Origin: Jatrophihabitans sp.
GTDB lineage: Bacteria > Actinomycetota > Actinomycetes > Mycobacteriales > Jatrophihabitantaceae
Assembly (NCBI GenBank): GCA_036389035.1
Contig: DASVQQ010000026.1
Coordinates: 1 to 64,000, forward strand
Direction of reading: 5' to 3'
Length of the DNA stretch: 64,000 nt
A model generated the notes under the pieces. It did no database searches and was not told the DNA's origin. It saw nothing but the letters and a program-made list of their open reading frames with translations. Positions within the stretch are counted from its first letter, which is position 1. Every line of letters begins with the position of its first letter. Below are positions 33,293-44,500 of the stretch, one piece after another. The translations under genes were made by a program, and so were the position numbers.

Positions 33293-35995
33293 TCAGCGCG
33301 AATCCTCACTCGGCGCCCGGTTGGCCCGGCCGGCCTCCAGCCGCGCCACCGGTACCCGGAACGGCGAGCACGAGACGTAGTCCAGGCCCACCTCGTTGAA
33401 GAAGTGCACCGACTCCGGATCACCGCCGTGCTCGCCGCAGACCCCGAGCTTCAGGCCGGGCCGCTTGGCCCTGCCCTGCTCGACGGCGATCCGCACCAGC
33501 GCGCCGACCCCCTCCCGGTCCAGCGACTCGAACGGCGACACCCCGAAGATGCCCTTCTCCAGGTAGTGGGAGAAGAACGCCGCCTCGACGTCGTCGCGGG
33601 AGAAGCCCCAGGTGGTCTGGGTCAGGTCGTTGGTGCCGAAGGAGAAGAACTCGGCCGACTCGGCGATCTGGCCGGCGGTCAGCGCCGCCCGCGGCAGCTC
33701 GATCATGGTCCCGACCAGGAACTCCAGGTGCACCCCGGTCTCGGTGCGCACGTCCCGGGCCACCTTGATGATGTCGTCCTTGACCGACTCGAACTCCTGC
33801 ACGGCCCCGACCAGCGGCACCATGATCTCGACCCGGGGCACGCCGCCGGCCTTGACCCGCTCCGCGGCCGCCTCCAGGATCGCCCGAGCCTGCATCGCGA
33901 ACAGGCCGGGAATGACCAGGCCGAGCCGGACGCCACGCAGCCCCAGCATCGGGTTCTGCTCGTGCAGCTTGTGCACCGCCTGCAGCATCCGCAGGTCGCC
34001 CTCGCGCGGCTCGCCCCGGGCCTCGGCCACCGCCACCCGCACCGACAGCTCGGTGATGTCGGGCAGGAACTCGTGCAGCGGCGGGTCCAGCAGCCGGATG
34101 GTCACCGGCAGCCCGTCCATCGCCTCGAACAGGCCCTTGAAGTCCTCGCGCTGCAGCGGCAGCAGCTCGGCCAGTTGCCGGTCGCGCTCGGTGTCGGTGT
34201 CGGCCAGGATCAGCGCCTCGACCAGCGACCGGCGGTCGCCCAGGAACATGTGCTCGGTGCGGCACAGCCCGATGCCCTGCGCGCCGAAGCGGCGGGCCCG
34301 GGCGGCGTCGGCGTCGGTATCGGCGTTGGCCCGGACCGCCATCGACCGGCCGCCGTCGGCGACCCGCATGAGCCGGTGCACCGCCCGGACGAGATCGCCG
34401 TCGTCTTCGGGTCCCACGTTCTCGGGGTCGATCTCGCCCTCGAAGTAACGGACCACCGGCGAGGCCACCACCGGCACCTCGCCGAGAAACACCTCACCGG
34501 AGGTGCCGTCGATCGAGATGACGGTGCCCTCTTCATAGACCTGGCCGTCCGGGGTGCTGAAATGCCGGGCCTTGGTGTCGACGCGCAGTTGCTCGGCGCC
34601 GCAGACGCAGGTCTTGCCCATTCCCCGGGCCACCACCGCGGCATGGCTGGTCTTGCCGCCCCGGCTGGTCAGGATGCCCTCGGCGGCGATCATGCCGTTG
34701 AGGTCATCGGGGTTGGTCTCGCGCCGCACCAGGATGACCTTCTCACCGCTGCGGCTCCACTTCACCGCGGTGTAGGAGTCGAAGACCACCTTGCCGACCG
34801 CGGCGCCGGGCGAGGCGTTCATGCCCTGGGCGATCTTGCGGTGCCGCGTGGTGTCGTCGAAGTGCGGGAACATCAGCTGCGCCAGCTGCGCCCCGTTGAC
34901 CCGCTGCAGCGCCTCCATCTCATCGATCAGGCCCTCGTCGATCAGCTGGGTGGCGATCCGGAAGGCGGCCCCGGCGGTGCGCTTGCCGACCCGGGTCTGC
35001 AGCATCCACAGCTTGCCCCGCTCGATGGTGAACTCGATGTCGCACAGGTCGCGGTAGTGCCCCTCGAGCTGGGCCATGATGCCCATCAGCTCGTCATGGC
35101 TCTTCTTGTCCAGGGTGGCCAGGTCAGCCAGCGACAGCGTGTTGCGGATGCCGGCCACCACGTCCTCGCCCTGGGCGTTCTGCAGGTAGTCGCCGTACTC
35201 GCCCTTGGCGCCCGAGGCCGGGTCGCGGGTGAAGGCCACTCCGGTGCCGGAGTCCTCGGACAGGTTGCCGAACACCATCGAGCAGATGTTGACCGCGGTG
35301 CCCAGGTCGGCCGGAATCCGCTCCTGCCGGCGGTACAGGATCGCCCGCGGCGCGTTCCAGGAGTCGAACACCGCCCGGACGGCCAGGTCCATCTGCTCCC
35401 GGGGCTCCTGCGGGAACTCCCGGCCGGCGTACTCGACGACCACCTGCTTGAAGGTCTCGACCAGCTTGCGCAGGTCCTCGGCGTCCAGGTCGAGGTCGTT
35501 GGTGGTGCCCTTGGCGGTCTTGGCCTCGTCCAGCGCGGACTCGAAGTGCTCGCCCTCGATGCCCAGCACGGTCTTGCCGAACATCTGGATCAGCCGCCGG
35601 TAGGAGTCGAAGGCGAAGCGCTCGTTGCCGGACTGGGCAGCCAGCCCGCGTACCGACTGGTCGTTGAGGCCGACGTTGAGGACCGTCTCCATCATGCCGG
35701 GCATCGAGAACTTCGCCCCGGAGCGCACCGAGACCAGCAGCGGGTCATCGGTCTGGCCCAGCTTCTTGCCCATCAGTGCCTCGAGGGCGGCCAGGTGCTC
35801 GCTGACCTCGGCCGACAGCTCGGCCGGCTCGCGGCCGTTGCTCAGGTAGGCCTTGCACGCCTCGGTGGTGATCGTGAACCCCGGTGGCACCGGAAGCCCC
35901 ATGTTGGTCATCTCGGCGAGGTTGGCCCCCTTGCCGCCGAGCAGATCTTTGAGGTCTTTACTGCCTTCAGCAAAGTCGTAGACGAACTTTGTCAT
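33293..35995 (-). CDS. ppdK: Pyruvate, phosphate dikinase
   Basis: The 900-residue product begins MTKFVYDFAEGSKDLKDLLG (ATG 35995; the 15-residue longer frame is not conserved). It has the ATP-grasp domain (GGKGANLAEMTNMGLPVPPG), the swivelling phospho-His domain GGKTSHAAVVARGMGKTCVC, and the PEP/pyruvate barrel with GLCRTEHMF and CGEHGGDP near the end. It interconverts ATP, pyruvate and phosphate with AMP, PEP and pyrophosphate in the cytosol. Length and motifs are complete. Confidence 0.98.
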   Translation of the reverse strand: MTKFVYDFAEGSKDLKDLLGGKGANLAEMTNMGLPVPPGFTITTEACKAYLSNGREPAELSAEVSEHLAALEALMGKKLGQTDDPLLVSVRSGAKFSMPGMMETVLNVGLNDQSVRGLAAQSGNERFAFDSYRRLIQMFGKTVLGIEGEHFESALDEAKTAKGTTNDLDLDAEDLRKLVETFKQVVVEYAGREFPQEPREQMDLAVRAVFDSWNAPRAILYRRQERIPADLGTAVNICSMVFGNLSEDSGTGVAFTRDPASGAKGEYGDYLQNAQGEDVVAGIRNTLSLADLATLDKKSHDELMGIMAQLEGHYRDLCDIEFTIERGKLWMLQTRVGKRTAGAAFRIATQLIDEGLIDEMEALQRVNGAQLAQLMFPHFDDTTRHRKIAQGMNASPGAAVGKVVFDSYTAVKWSRSGEKVILVRRETNPDDLNGMIAAEGILTSRGGKTSHAAVVARGMGKTCVCGAEQLRVDTKARHFSTPDGQVYEEGTVISIDGTSGEVFLGEVPVVASPVVRYFEGEIDPENVGPEDDGDLVRAVHRLMRVADGGRSMAVRANADTDADAARARRFGAQGIGLCRTEHMFLGDRRSLVEALILADTDTERDRQLAELLPLQREDFKGLFEAMDGLPVTIRLLDPPLHEFLPDITELSVRVAVAEARGEPREGDLRMLQAVHKLHEQNPMLGLRGVRLGLVIPGLFAMQARAILEAAAERVKAGGVPRVEIMVPLVGAVQEFESVKDDIIKVARDVRTETGVHLEFLVGTMIELPRAALTAGQIAESAEFFSFGTNDLTQTTWGFSRDDVEAAFFSHYLEKGIFGVSPFESLDREGVGALVRIAVEQGRAKRPGLKLGVCGEHGGDPESVHFFNEVGLDYVSCSPFRVPVARLEAGRANRAPSEDSR

Positions 35996-36101
35996 CGCGC
36001 ACCACCACACTGTGAGACGGACATACGTTCTGCCGACCATAGGGGGCGTAAGCGATTGCGGTCAGCAGGCACCGCAATCTGGAGGCCAACGCCACACCGG
36101 C

Positions 36102-37538
36102 TCACTCCTTGATCCTCTCCTTGACCTGGCGAACCCGGACCGGCTCACCCGGCATCCCGCCGGGCCGCGACACGTACTCGCCGACCCCGACACAGGTGAA
36201 CAGCAACGTCACCAGGTCGCCGGACTGGCCGAGCAGGGCCGGCACCTCGCTGTCGGCGAACGTCATGCCGGACGCGGTAGCCCCGAGCGCGTACGCCGCC
36301 AGGTGCAGCCGTCCCTCGACCAGGCCGGCCGCCAGCTGGGCGTCCCGGTAGCCGCGGTCGTCCAGTTCGGCGCCGTCGATCGCGCCGATCACCACGTAGC
36401 CGGCGTCCGCCGCCAGGTACTGGTCCAAGCCCACCCGCAGCAGCTCGTCGCGCAGCTCGGCCTGCCGCTGCGGGGTGTCGAGATCGGGCCACCGGTAGAT
36501 GCCCGGGACGGTGTCCTCCACGCCGTGCACCACCACCCAGTGCGGCACCTCGATACCGCGCATCGCCGCGCGCATCGGCCAGTCCAGCAGCCGGCGCGGC
36601 AGCTTCACGTTGCGGTCCATCAGCCGCTGCGAGCCACGCCGCAGGATCACCTCGTCCAGCACGGGTGAATCGGGAACGTCGGCCAGTACCGGCCCGACCG
36701 GCCACGCCGGGCCGGGTTCGTCGCTGTCACCGGCACGTTGGGCTTGGGTGCACAGCGGGAACTCGACCCCGGGCAGGCTTCCCCGGATGGCCGGAGCGCC
36801 GGCTTCGATGGCCGGCGTTCCGTCGCCGAGGGTGAGCAGCGCGAGCGGAAACTCGTGCACGCCGTCGGCGCCCACCAGGCCGGCGACCGCGGCGTCGGCG
36901 AACCGCGACTGGAGCCGGGGCCGGGCGCCAGCGCTGTCGGCCGCGGCGATCAGCTGCGACAGCAGGGTTCCGGCGTCCCAGTACAGGTGACGCCAGCCGC
37001 GCTCGGCGTAACGCCAACCGGTCCGCCACGGAACCCCGGTGACGACCAGCGTGCTGGCCGCGCCGCCCGCCACCGGCCCGACCTGCACCAGGGCATGCTC
37101 GACGGGGTCATACCAGTGCACCCCGTCCGGCACCCCCTCGACGCCTCGGGTGCTGGCATACACCTCCAGCGGAAACCGGGCGCCCGCCGAGCCGGCGGCC
37201 CGGAACAGGATCTGGCGTCCGGGGCGCTCACCGGTCCGGACGACACCCGCGCCGAGGTAGAGGATCCGACCGAGCTGCGCCGCGTCCAGCGGCCTGCTCG
37301 GGACGGGGCTGCCTGCCAGCACAGCGGTGGCGCTGACCCCGGGATCCGGCAGCTCGCGTGGCAGCGGCGTCACCGGCAGGCCGGCGTCGTACTGCTTGAC
37401 CGGCGGCGGGAGCGTGGCCAGGTCGTTCGGAATCAGATCGTGCCGGACCCGGGGGTCATCCACCGGCTCGTCCCAGTCCTGATCAGGGGTGTATGAGGTC
37501 AGCCGGTGCAGCAGCCCGGCTCCGCTCTCAAGATCCAT
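36102..37538 (-). CDS. SagB-type nitroreductase-family oxidoreductase
   Basis: The product has a SagB-like N-terminus (PLDAAQLGRILYLGAGVVR, SAGARFPLEVYA) and a second nitroreductase-like half ending in LVEGRLHLAAYALGATASGM and TLLFTCVGVGEY. This is the two-lobed FMN oxidoreductase seen in SagB/ThcOx proteins and in stand-alone actinobacterial homologues. The RxxSRR-type FMN loop is represented by RRGSQRLMD near residue 310. No YcaO or RiPP precursor lies beside it, so an azole-forming role is unlikely. ATG 37538 is preferred over a TTG two codons earlier. Confidence 0.8.
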   Translation of the reverse strand: MDLESGAGLLHRLTSYTPDQDWDEPVDDPRVRHDLIPNDLATLPPPVKQYDAGLPVTPLPRELPDPGVSATAVLAGSPVPSRPLDAAQLGRILYLGAGVVRTGERPGRQILFRAAGSAGARFPLEVYASTRGVEGVPDGVHWYDPVEHALVQVGPVAGGAASTLVVTGVPWRTGWRYAERGWRHLYWDAGTLLSQLIAAADSAGARPRLQSRFADAAVAGLVGADGVHEFPLALLTLGDGTPAIEAGAPAIRGSLPGVEFPLCTQAQRAGDSDEPGPAWPVGPVLADVPDSPVLDEVILRRGSQRLMDRNVKLPRRLLDWPMRAAMRGIEVPHWVVVHGVEDTVPGIYRWPDLDTPQRQAELRDELLRVGLDQYLAADAGYVVIGAIDGAELDDRGYRDAQLAAGLVEGRLHLAAYALGATASGMTFADSEVPALLGQSGDLVTLLFTCVGVGEYVSRPGGMPGEPVRVRQVKERIKE

Positions 37539-37579
37539 GCGCAACAGCGTGCCAGGTGCCCGGCCGTGACCGGTACCGA

Positions 37580-38746
37580 TCAGCCGCCGGAATCGGCCAG
37601 CTCGGCCCCGAACGGCACCGCGCGGGACTCCCGGTCGGCCAGCCAGCCCTCGGGCAGCGCCACCTTGCGAGCCCCTGAGGTGCGCCCGCGTGGCCGGCCG
37701 AGCACCTCGGCGGGAAACGGCTGGCTCTGGTCAAGTTGGCCGAGCAGTTCGGCCAGCTCGGCGAGCCCGGACGCCAGCGCCAGTGCCCTGCGCAGCTCGC
37801 TGCCCACCGAGAAGCCCTTGAGGTACCAGGCGACGTGCTTGCGGAAGTCGGTGACGCCACGCTCCTCGCCGAGCCAGTCGGCCAGCAGCTCGGCGTGCCG
37901 GTACATCGCCGCGGCCACCTGATCCAGGCCCGGCAGGGTGAGCTCGCGCCGGCCCGCGAACGCCGCCGCCAGGTCGCCGAACAGCCAGGGCCGGCCCAGG
38001 CAGCCCCGGCCCACCACCACGCCGGCGCAGCCGGTCTGCTCCACCATCCGGACGGCGTCGGCGGCCTCCCAGATGTCGCCGTTGCCCAGCACCGGGATGT
38101 CGAGCAGCGCGGCCAGCTCGGCGATCGGCTCCCAGTCGGCCTGGCCGCCGTAGAAGTCGGCCGCCGTCCGGCCGTGCAGGGCGACGTAGCCGACGCCGGC
38201 GTCCTGGGCGCGCAGCGCGGCCTCCCGGTAGGTCAGGTGGTCGGCGTCCACGCCCAGCCGCATCTTGACCGTCACCGGCAGCTGCCCGTCGGCGGCCCGC
38301 ACCGCCGCGGTCACCAGGTCGGAGAAGAGGTTGATCCGCCAGGGCAGGGCCGAGCCGCCGCCGCGCCGGGTCACCTTGGGCACCGGGCAGCCGAAGTTCA
38401 GGTCGACGTGGTCGGCCAGGTCCTCGGCCACGATCATCCGCACCGCCCGGGCCACGATCTCGGGGTCGACCCCGTAGAGCTGGATCGAGCGGGGCGTCTC
38501 GTCGGCGGCGAAGCTGACCATCCGCAGCGTCTTGGGGTTGCGCTCCACCAGCGCCCTGGACGTGATCATCTCCGAGATGTAGAGGCCCGCGCCGTACTCG
38601 CGGCACAACCTGCGAAACGCCACGTTGGTGATGCCGGCCAGCGGCGCGAGCACCACCGGCGGGTCGACCACAACGGGCCGGCCGGTGCCCCCGCCGATCC
38701 GCAGCGGCGCGGTGACCGGTGCCGCGACCGGCGTCAGCACGCTCAC
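37580..38746 (-). CDS. dusB: tRNA-dihydrouridine synthase
   Basis: The TIM-barrel FMN enzyme is shown by VLAPLAGITNVAFRRLCREY, the catalytic-Cys strand VDLNFGCPVPKVTRRGGGSA, VKMRLGVDADH, VLGNGDIWEAADA and VVGRGCLGRPWLF. A helical tRNA-binding domain follows. It reduces uridines in the tRNA D-loop. The GTG start and length are normal. Confidence 0.95.
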   Translation of the reverse strand: MSVLTPVAAPVTAPLRIGGGTGRPVVVDPPVVLAPLAGITNVAFRRLCREYGAGLYISEMITSRALVERNPKTLRMVSFAADETPRSIQLYGVDPEIVARAVRMIVAEDLADHVDLNFGCPVPKVTRRGGGSALPWRINLFSDLVTAAVRAADGQLPVTVKMRLGVDADHLTYREAALRAQDAGVGYVALHGRTAADFYGGQADWEPIAELAALLDIPVLGNGDIWEAADAVRMVEQTGCAGVVVGRGCLGRPWLFGDLAAAFAGRRELTLPGLDQVAAAMYRHAELLADWLGEERGVTDFRKHVAWYLKGFSVGSELRRALALASGLAELAELLGQLDQSQPFPAEVLGRPRGRTSGARKVALPEGWLADRESRAVPFGAELADSGG

Positions 38747-38750
38747 GGTG

Positions 38751-40142
<1,392 letters not shown>

Positions 40143-40154
40143 AGCGGAACTCCA

Positions 40155-41369
40155 TCAGGAACGGCTCGGGGACGATCCGTCCAGGGTATCGGTAGCGGCC
40201 ATCGGCTTCTCGCCAGCGCCGGACGGGACCTCGCGGTGGGAACCGGACTGCTGGCGGTCCGAGCCTGCCTGCCGGCGGCGCTGCCACCAGGCGAAGCCGA
40301 TCGTCACTGCTGCCGTGACCGCCCAGCCCAGCAGGATGTCGAAGACGTAATGCTCAGCCGAGTACACCAGCGCGAACCCCATCGCCAGCGAGTAGGCGGC
40401 CAGCAGCGGTCGCCAGCGGCGGCGGACCCGGGGCCAGAAGAACACCGTGAGCAGCCCCGCGACGGCCGCGTGCAGGGATGGCACCGCCGCGACCTCGTTC
40501 ACACCGGCCTGGCCCTCGTCGATGAGCGCCTTGGCCTGCGGGATGCCCAGCCCGTTCCAGCCGCGGGTGGCGATCCGCTCGGCGTACGGCGCGGCGCCGC
40601 CATGGCGCGGGTCCACCTTGCCCAGCATGCCGCCGGAGGTGATCGTGCCGACCTTCTCGTTGATGCAGCCGGGATTCGACGGGCCGCCCACCACCTCAGC
40701 CGCTGTGCACTGCGAGGCTGCCCAGGGCGGCGCTGCCGGATAGGCGATGAAGCAGGTCAGGCCGATGAACGAGATTCCCACGAACTGGACCGCGAACTCG
40801 CGCCAGGCCACCCGGTCCCGCAGCCACAGCAGGCCGGCCACCGCCCACGGCAGCAGGAAGTAGGAGACATAGACCAGGCTGACCCCCACTTCCCACCACG
40901 GCGGAAAGGGCTCCTTCAACTGCGACTGCAGCCAGACGGTCGGCTGGACGCCGAACATCCAACGGTCGACGTCCAGTGGCAGGTGCCATTCGGTGGGACG
41001 GCCCAGCGCGTCCGCAGCGCCCCGGGTGAGGTCATAGACGACGAGGGTCGCGGCGAACGGCAGCCAGTCGCGCAGGACGCTCAGCGCGCCCCGCCGTCCG
41101 ATGCTGGCAGCGAGCAATCCGCCGCAGACGTAGATGATCAGGGTGTTGCGGTCGAACGTGAGCCCCACCCGATTGATCCAGTAGAGCATCGCCACGGCCC
41201 ACACCGCGATGGCGGTCCAGCGCACCCTGGCCAGCGTCCGATCGGAGAGCAGTCGGGTTCTGCCCGATGCGCGGCGGCCGTCGCCGGCCGGGTCGGGGTC
41301 GGCGCCTGCCGTGGCGGCCGTGCCTGCCGTGGCGGCCACTTCGGACTCGGTTGCCGCCAGGATGCTCAC
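40155..41369 (-). CDS. PAP2-family membrane phosphatase / inositolphosphotransferase-like
   Basis: The 404-residue product has about six transmembrane helices and the PAP2 motifs AAVPSLHAAVAGLLTVFFW and YSAEHYVFDILLGW. These correspond to the catalytic SxxxH and SxHxxxD segments of phosphatidic-acid-phosphatase-like or aureobasidin-resistance-type enzymes. It acts at the membrane on lipid phosphates. The N-terminal about 45 residues and the C-terminal tail are low-complexity and probably cytosolic. Confidence 0.88.
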   Translation of the reverse strand: MSILAATESEVAATAGTAATAGADPDPAGDGRRASGRTRLLSDRTLARVRWTAIAVWAVAMLYWINRVGLTFDRNTLIIYVCGGLLAASIGRRGALSVLRDWLPFAATLVVYDLTRGAADALGRPTEWHLPLDVDRWMFGVQPTVWLQSQLKEPFPPWWEVGVSLVYVSYFLLPWAVAGLLWLRDRVAWREFAVQFVGISFIGLTCFIAYPAAPPWAASQCTAAEVVGGPSNPGCINEKVGTITSGGMLGKVDPRHGGAAPYAERIATRGWNGLGIPQAKALIDEGQAGVNEVAAVPSLHAAVAGLLTVFFWPRVRRRWRPLLAAYSLAMGFALVYSAEHYVFDILLGWAVTAAVTIGFAWWQRRRQAGSDRQQSGSHREVPSGAGEKPMAATDTLDGSSPSRS

Positions 41370-41473
41370 CTCACCGCGCTCGTCAGGCCACCTGGGCCGT
41401 TTTCCGTGATCTGCTGCCAGGCGACCAATCTACCGATCCGGCGCCGAACGCGATCCGGCCACGCCAGCGCCGC

Positions 41474-41848
41474 TCAGTTGCCTGCCAGCCGGCTGCCCCA
41501 ATCGGCGTCGGCGGCGCGGTCACTGGCTCGGGCCGTCTCCTGGCCGCCCGGCTCGATCCGCAGCAGCTGCTCGTACGCGCTGGGCTGGTCCAGCGCCTGG
41601 GACAGCAACGGGGTGGCCCTCAACTTGACCTGGTAGCCGCCCAGGCCGCGGCGGTAGGCGCCGACCGACTCCCACTCGGTCAGCAGCAGCCAGCTGCCGG
41701 CGTCATCGGTGGCCCGGCCCAGTGAGCCCCGCACGAAGCCCGGACGCTCGGCCAGCAGCCGCAGCGCCTGCTCGGCCTCGGCCTGAAACCGCTCGGCCTG
41801 GAACTCCTCGGCGTCGTCGTCTGGCCGGAACTGCAGCAGCGCGATCAC
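41474..41848 (-). CDS. Antibiotic biosynthesis monooxygenase (ABM)-domain protein
   Basis: Starting at GTG 41848, the 124-residue product reads [12 protein letters not shown], then [20 protein letters not shown] and [20 protein letters not shown], the ferredoxin-like ABM dimer fold. The start overlaps the uppS stop (GTGA), so translation is coupled. The 60 upstream residues of the longer frame merely retranslate the uppS tail. Function is unknown; ABM proteins include quinone or heme-related oxygenases and inactive relatives. Confidence 0.85.
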   Translation of the reverse strand: MIALLQFRPDDDAEEFQAERFQAEAEQALRLLAERPGFVRGSLGRATDDAGSWLLLTEWESVGAYRRGLGGYQVKLRATPLLSQALDQPSAYEQLLRIEPGGQETARASDRAADADWGSRLAGN

Positions 41849-42720
41849 GAGGCGCCGCCAGGGCTGCTGGCGTCGGCATCTCTGGCGCCGGCGTGGCTGC
41901 TGCTGCTGCTGGCGTTTCTGGCGTCGGCGTGGCTGCTGCTGGCGTCGATGGCGGCGCCGAACCGGCGGTCCCGGGAGGCGTAGCTGGCGCAGGCCGCCCA
42001 GAAGTGCCGGCGGTCGAAGTCCGGCCACGGGGTGTCGAGAAACATCAGCTCAGCGTAGGCCGACTGCCAGAGCAGGAAGTTCGAGGTGCGCTGCTCCCCG
42101 GAGGTGCGCACGAACAGGTCGACGTCGGGCAGGTCGGGCTCGTCCAGGTAGCGGGCGAACATCTTCTCATCGATCTTGGCCGGGTCGATCTTGCCGGCCG
42201 CGGCCAGCTCGGCCAGGCGGCGGGTGGCGTCGACCACCTCGGCGCGTCCGCCGTAGTTCACGCAGAACTGCAGGGTCAGCCGGTCATTGCGCTCGGTGAA
42301 CTGCTCGGCGTCCTCGAGCTGGCTGATCACGCTGCGCCACAGCCGCGGCCGGCGGCCGGCCCAACGGATCCGGACGCCGTAACCGTTGAGCTCATCGCGC
42401 CGGCGCCGGATCACGTCCTTGTTGAAGCCCATCAGAAACCGGACCTCGTCGGGTGAGCGTCGCCAGTTCTCGGTCGAGAACGCGTAGGCCGACACCACCG
42501 GCACGCCGATCTCCATCGCCCCGAACAGCACGTCCATCAGCGCCGCCTCGCCCGCCCGGTGGCCCTCGGTGCGCGGCAGGCCCCGGCTGTTGGCCCACCG
42601 GCCGTTGCCGTCCATCACGATCGCGACGTGCCGGGGCAGCAGGTCGGGCGCGATCGCCGGTGGCCGGGCGCCGCTGGGATGCGGCGGCGGGTCCGGCCAG
42701 GACGGGCGGCGGGCGGGCAT
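41845..42720 (-). CDS. uppS: Isoprenyl (undecaprenyl/decaprenyl) diphosphate synthase
   Basis: The cis-prenyltransferase motifs are complete: [20 protein letters not shown] with the catalytic Asp, [35 protein letters not shown], and [19 protein letters not shown] then FLDTPWPDF. It makes the lipid carrier for cell-wall synthesis. An unusual C-terminal tail of about 35 residues consists of Ala/Ser/His/Asp repeats (see findings). A Pro-rich N-terminal extension of about 25 residues is common in actinobacteria. Confidence 0.96.
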   Translation of the reverse strand: MPARRPSWPDPPPHPSGARPPAIAPDLLPRHVAIVMDGNGRWANSRGLPRTEGHRAGEAALMDVLFGAMEIGVPVVSAYAFSTENWRRSPDEVRFLMGFNKDVIRRRRDELNGYGVRIRWAGRRPRLWRSVISQLEDAEQFTERNDRLTLQFCVNYGGRAEVVDATRRLAELAAAGKIDPAKIDEKMFARYLDEPDLPDVDLFVRTSGEQRTSNFLLWQSAYAELMFLDTPWPDFDRRHFWAACASYASRDRRFGAAIDASSSHADARNASSSSSHAGARDADASSPGGAS

Positions 42721-42780
42721 TGGGTCACCGTAGTACGCCGGCTCGGCGCGGTGGCGATGGCTGGCTGGGCGCTCAGCCGG

Positions 42781-43548
42781 TTAGCGGTCCACCAGCGGCA
42801 GCGACCGGATGCCGCGCTCCAGGTGCCACTGCAGGTGGGCGGCGATCAGGCCGCTGGCCTCGCGGCGCAGGTCCAGCGCGGTGGCCTCGGCGCCGGTCCA
42901 GTCACCTGACAGCAGCGCCGCCATCAGGCTCAGCGAACCGGCCTGGGGGCGGACTGAGCCCGCCGGGCGGCAGTTCGGGCAGACCGCGCCGCCGGCCGGC
43001 ACGTTGAAAGCCCCGTGCGGGCCGGTCGCCGAGCAGACCGCGCACTCGGCCAGCGCCGGCTCCCAGCCGGCCAGTGACATCGACCGGATCAGGAACGCGT
43101 CCAGGATCAGGGTGGCCTCGTGGTCGCGGTCGGCCAGGGACCGCAGCGCGCCGACCACCAGCAGGTACTGCCGCAGCGCCGGCTCGCCCTCTTCGGGGGT
43201 CAGCCGTTCGGCGGTCTCGCAGATCGCCACGGCCGCTGTCCAGCCGGGGTAGTCCGAGGCCAGCCGGGCGCCGTAGTTGTCGACCGACTCGACCTGGGTA
43301 ACCAGATCCAGCCCGTGGTGTCGCGGGTGCCCGCGCTCGGCGTCCGGCACAGCCGTCCGGGTGTGAAGTTGCACGTCGATGTGGCTGCCGGGCTCGAGCC
43401 GGGCGCCGTAGCGCGAGGTGGTGCGCCGCACGCCCTTGCCGACGGCCCGGATCCGGCCGTGCCGGCGGGTGAGCAGGGTGACGATCCGGTCTGCCTCGCC
43501 CAGCTTGTGGACGCGCAGCACCACGGCTTCGTCACGGTAGAGCGGCAC
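42781..43548 (-). CDS. recO: DNA repair protein RecO
   Basis: The product has the OB-fold N-terminus YRDEAVVLRVHKLGEADRIV, the helical domain, and a zinc module CAVCSATGPHG and CPNC near residues 168-195. RecO anneals single strands and loads RecA together with RecR. The length (255 aa) is typical. It lies directly upstream of uppS on the same strand. Confidence 0.95.
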   Translation of the reverse strand: MPLYRDEAVVLRVHKLGEADRIVTLLTRRHGRIRAVGKGVRRTTSRYGARLEPGSHIDVQLHTRTAVPDAERGHPRHHGLDLVTQVESVDNYGARLASDYPGWTAAVAICETAERLTPEEGEPALRQYLLVVGALRSLADRDHEATLILDAFLIRSMSLAGWEPALAECAVCSATGPHGAFNVPAGGAVCPNCRPAGSVRPQAGSLSLMAALLSGDWTGAEATALDLRREASGLIAAHLQWHLERGIRSLPLVDR

Positions 43549-43603
43549 CCCTCCATCGTCCCAGACTTGTCGACTGCGCGACGGTGGCTGGCCGTCGACC
43601 TGA

Positions 43604-44401
43604 TCACGGAGTCAGCATGCCCAACTGCGCGAGTCGGACGCCCGCCGCGAACCGCGAGGTGACTCCCAGCTCGCGGTTGATGTGCGCGACGTCGTAATGC
43701 AAGGTACGCAGGCTGATGCGGAGTTCGGCGGCGATTTGCTGATCCGTACGGCCTCGCGCCAGGGACTGGATGACTCGGTGCTGTCGCGGGCTGAAGGCCG
43801 GTGCCACCTCCGCCGTCTCGGCCTCGGGCAGCTCGATGGGTGTCGCGGTGCGCTGGACGGTCCGGAAGTACCGCAGCGCTTCAACGAGAACCGCACGGTC
43901 GGTGACCGCGATGACCGTGCGCTCCCCGCGCACCGGCGGGATCTCCATCACGACGCAGCGGCGGTCATAGATCTTGAGCTGGACGCGGGAAGAGCAGTAG
44001 TAAGAATTGCCCCATCCGCGACGGCGCAACAGCTCGGCGTGCCCATCCTCGTCAGTGCTGTCGTAGTCATAGAGCGAGATCAGCGGAGTGCCTGAGGTGA
44101 GGAGCCGGTAGTCAGCGGCGTGGCAAGCGTCGAAGCTCTCGGCGGTGCTATCGGTGCCGATGGACAGCAGTTCGCGGCAGGTCCGGTTTCGTAACGATCG
44201 CCGAATGGCGCCCAATCCGATTCCGACGACTTCAACACCGGCCACCGTGGGATGCCCGCGCGCGTTCAGTGACCCAGCGAACTTGCTGCGGGCGGCAAGG
44301 AAACCCAATGACGCGTCCAGATTGGCTCGTTGCAGAGTTGCCCAGGCACTTCTCTGGGCGAAGTGGATCGACCTCGGTAATTCTGATTCCAAGTTCGCCA
44401 C
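43604..44401 (-). CDS. LuxR-type transcriptional regulator
   Basis: The C-terminal 60 residues are a LuxR/GerE helix-turn-helix (FSPRQHRVIQSLARGRTDQQ, IAAELRISLRTLHYDVAHIN). The N-terminal part is a helical domain plus a PLD-like sensor segment (LLSIGTDSTAESFDACHAAD) like those of TrmB/LuxR hybrids. GTG 44401 has AAGGGGG 6-7 bases upstream; the longer frame to 44431 is possible. The gene interrupts the usual recO-era neighbourhood and is A/T-richer upstream. The target is unknown. Confidence 0.8.
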   Translation of the reverse strand: MANLESELPRSIHFAQRSAWATLQRANLDASLGFLAARSKFAGSLNARGHPTVAGVEVVGIGLGAIRRSLRNRTCRELLSIGTDSTAESFDACHAADYRLLTSGTPLISLYDYDSTDEDGHAELLRRRGWGNSYYCSSRVQLKIYDRRCVVMEIPPVRGERTVIAVTDRAVLVEALRYFRTVQRTATPIELPEAETAEVAPAFSPRQHRVIQSLARGRTDQQIAAELRISLRTLHYDVAHINRELGVTSRFAAGVRLAQLGMLTP

Positions 44402-44500
44402 TTTCACCCCCTTAATAAAGAAGTACTGCAACGTGCCCTGTTAATACGCAAAGAACCCAGCAGCTGTTGCATGGGAAAGCGGCGCCGAGCGGGGCCGCGG

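Noticed and set aside
33404..36112. 902-residue plus-strand open frame opposite ppdK
   Set aside because: It is an antisense shadow of a high-GC gene; its product is His/Leu/Gln/Gly-rich with no domain, while the minus strand encodes a complete pyruvate phosphate dikinase.
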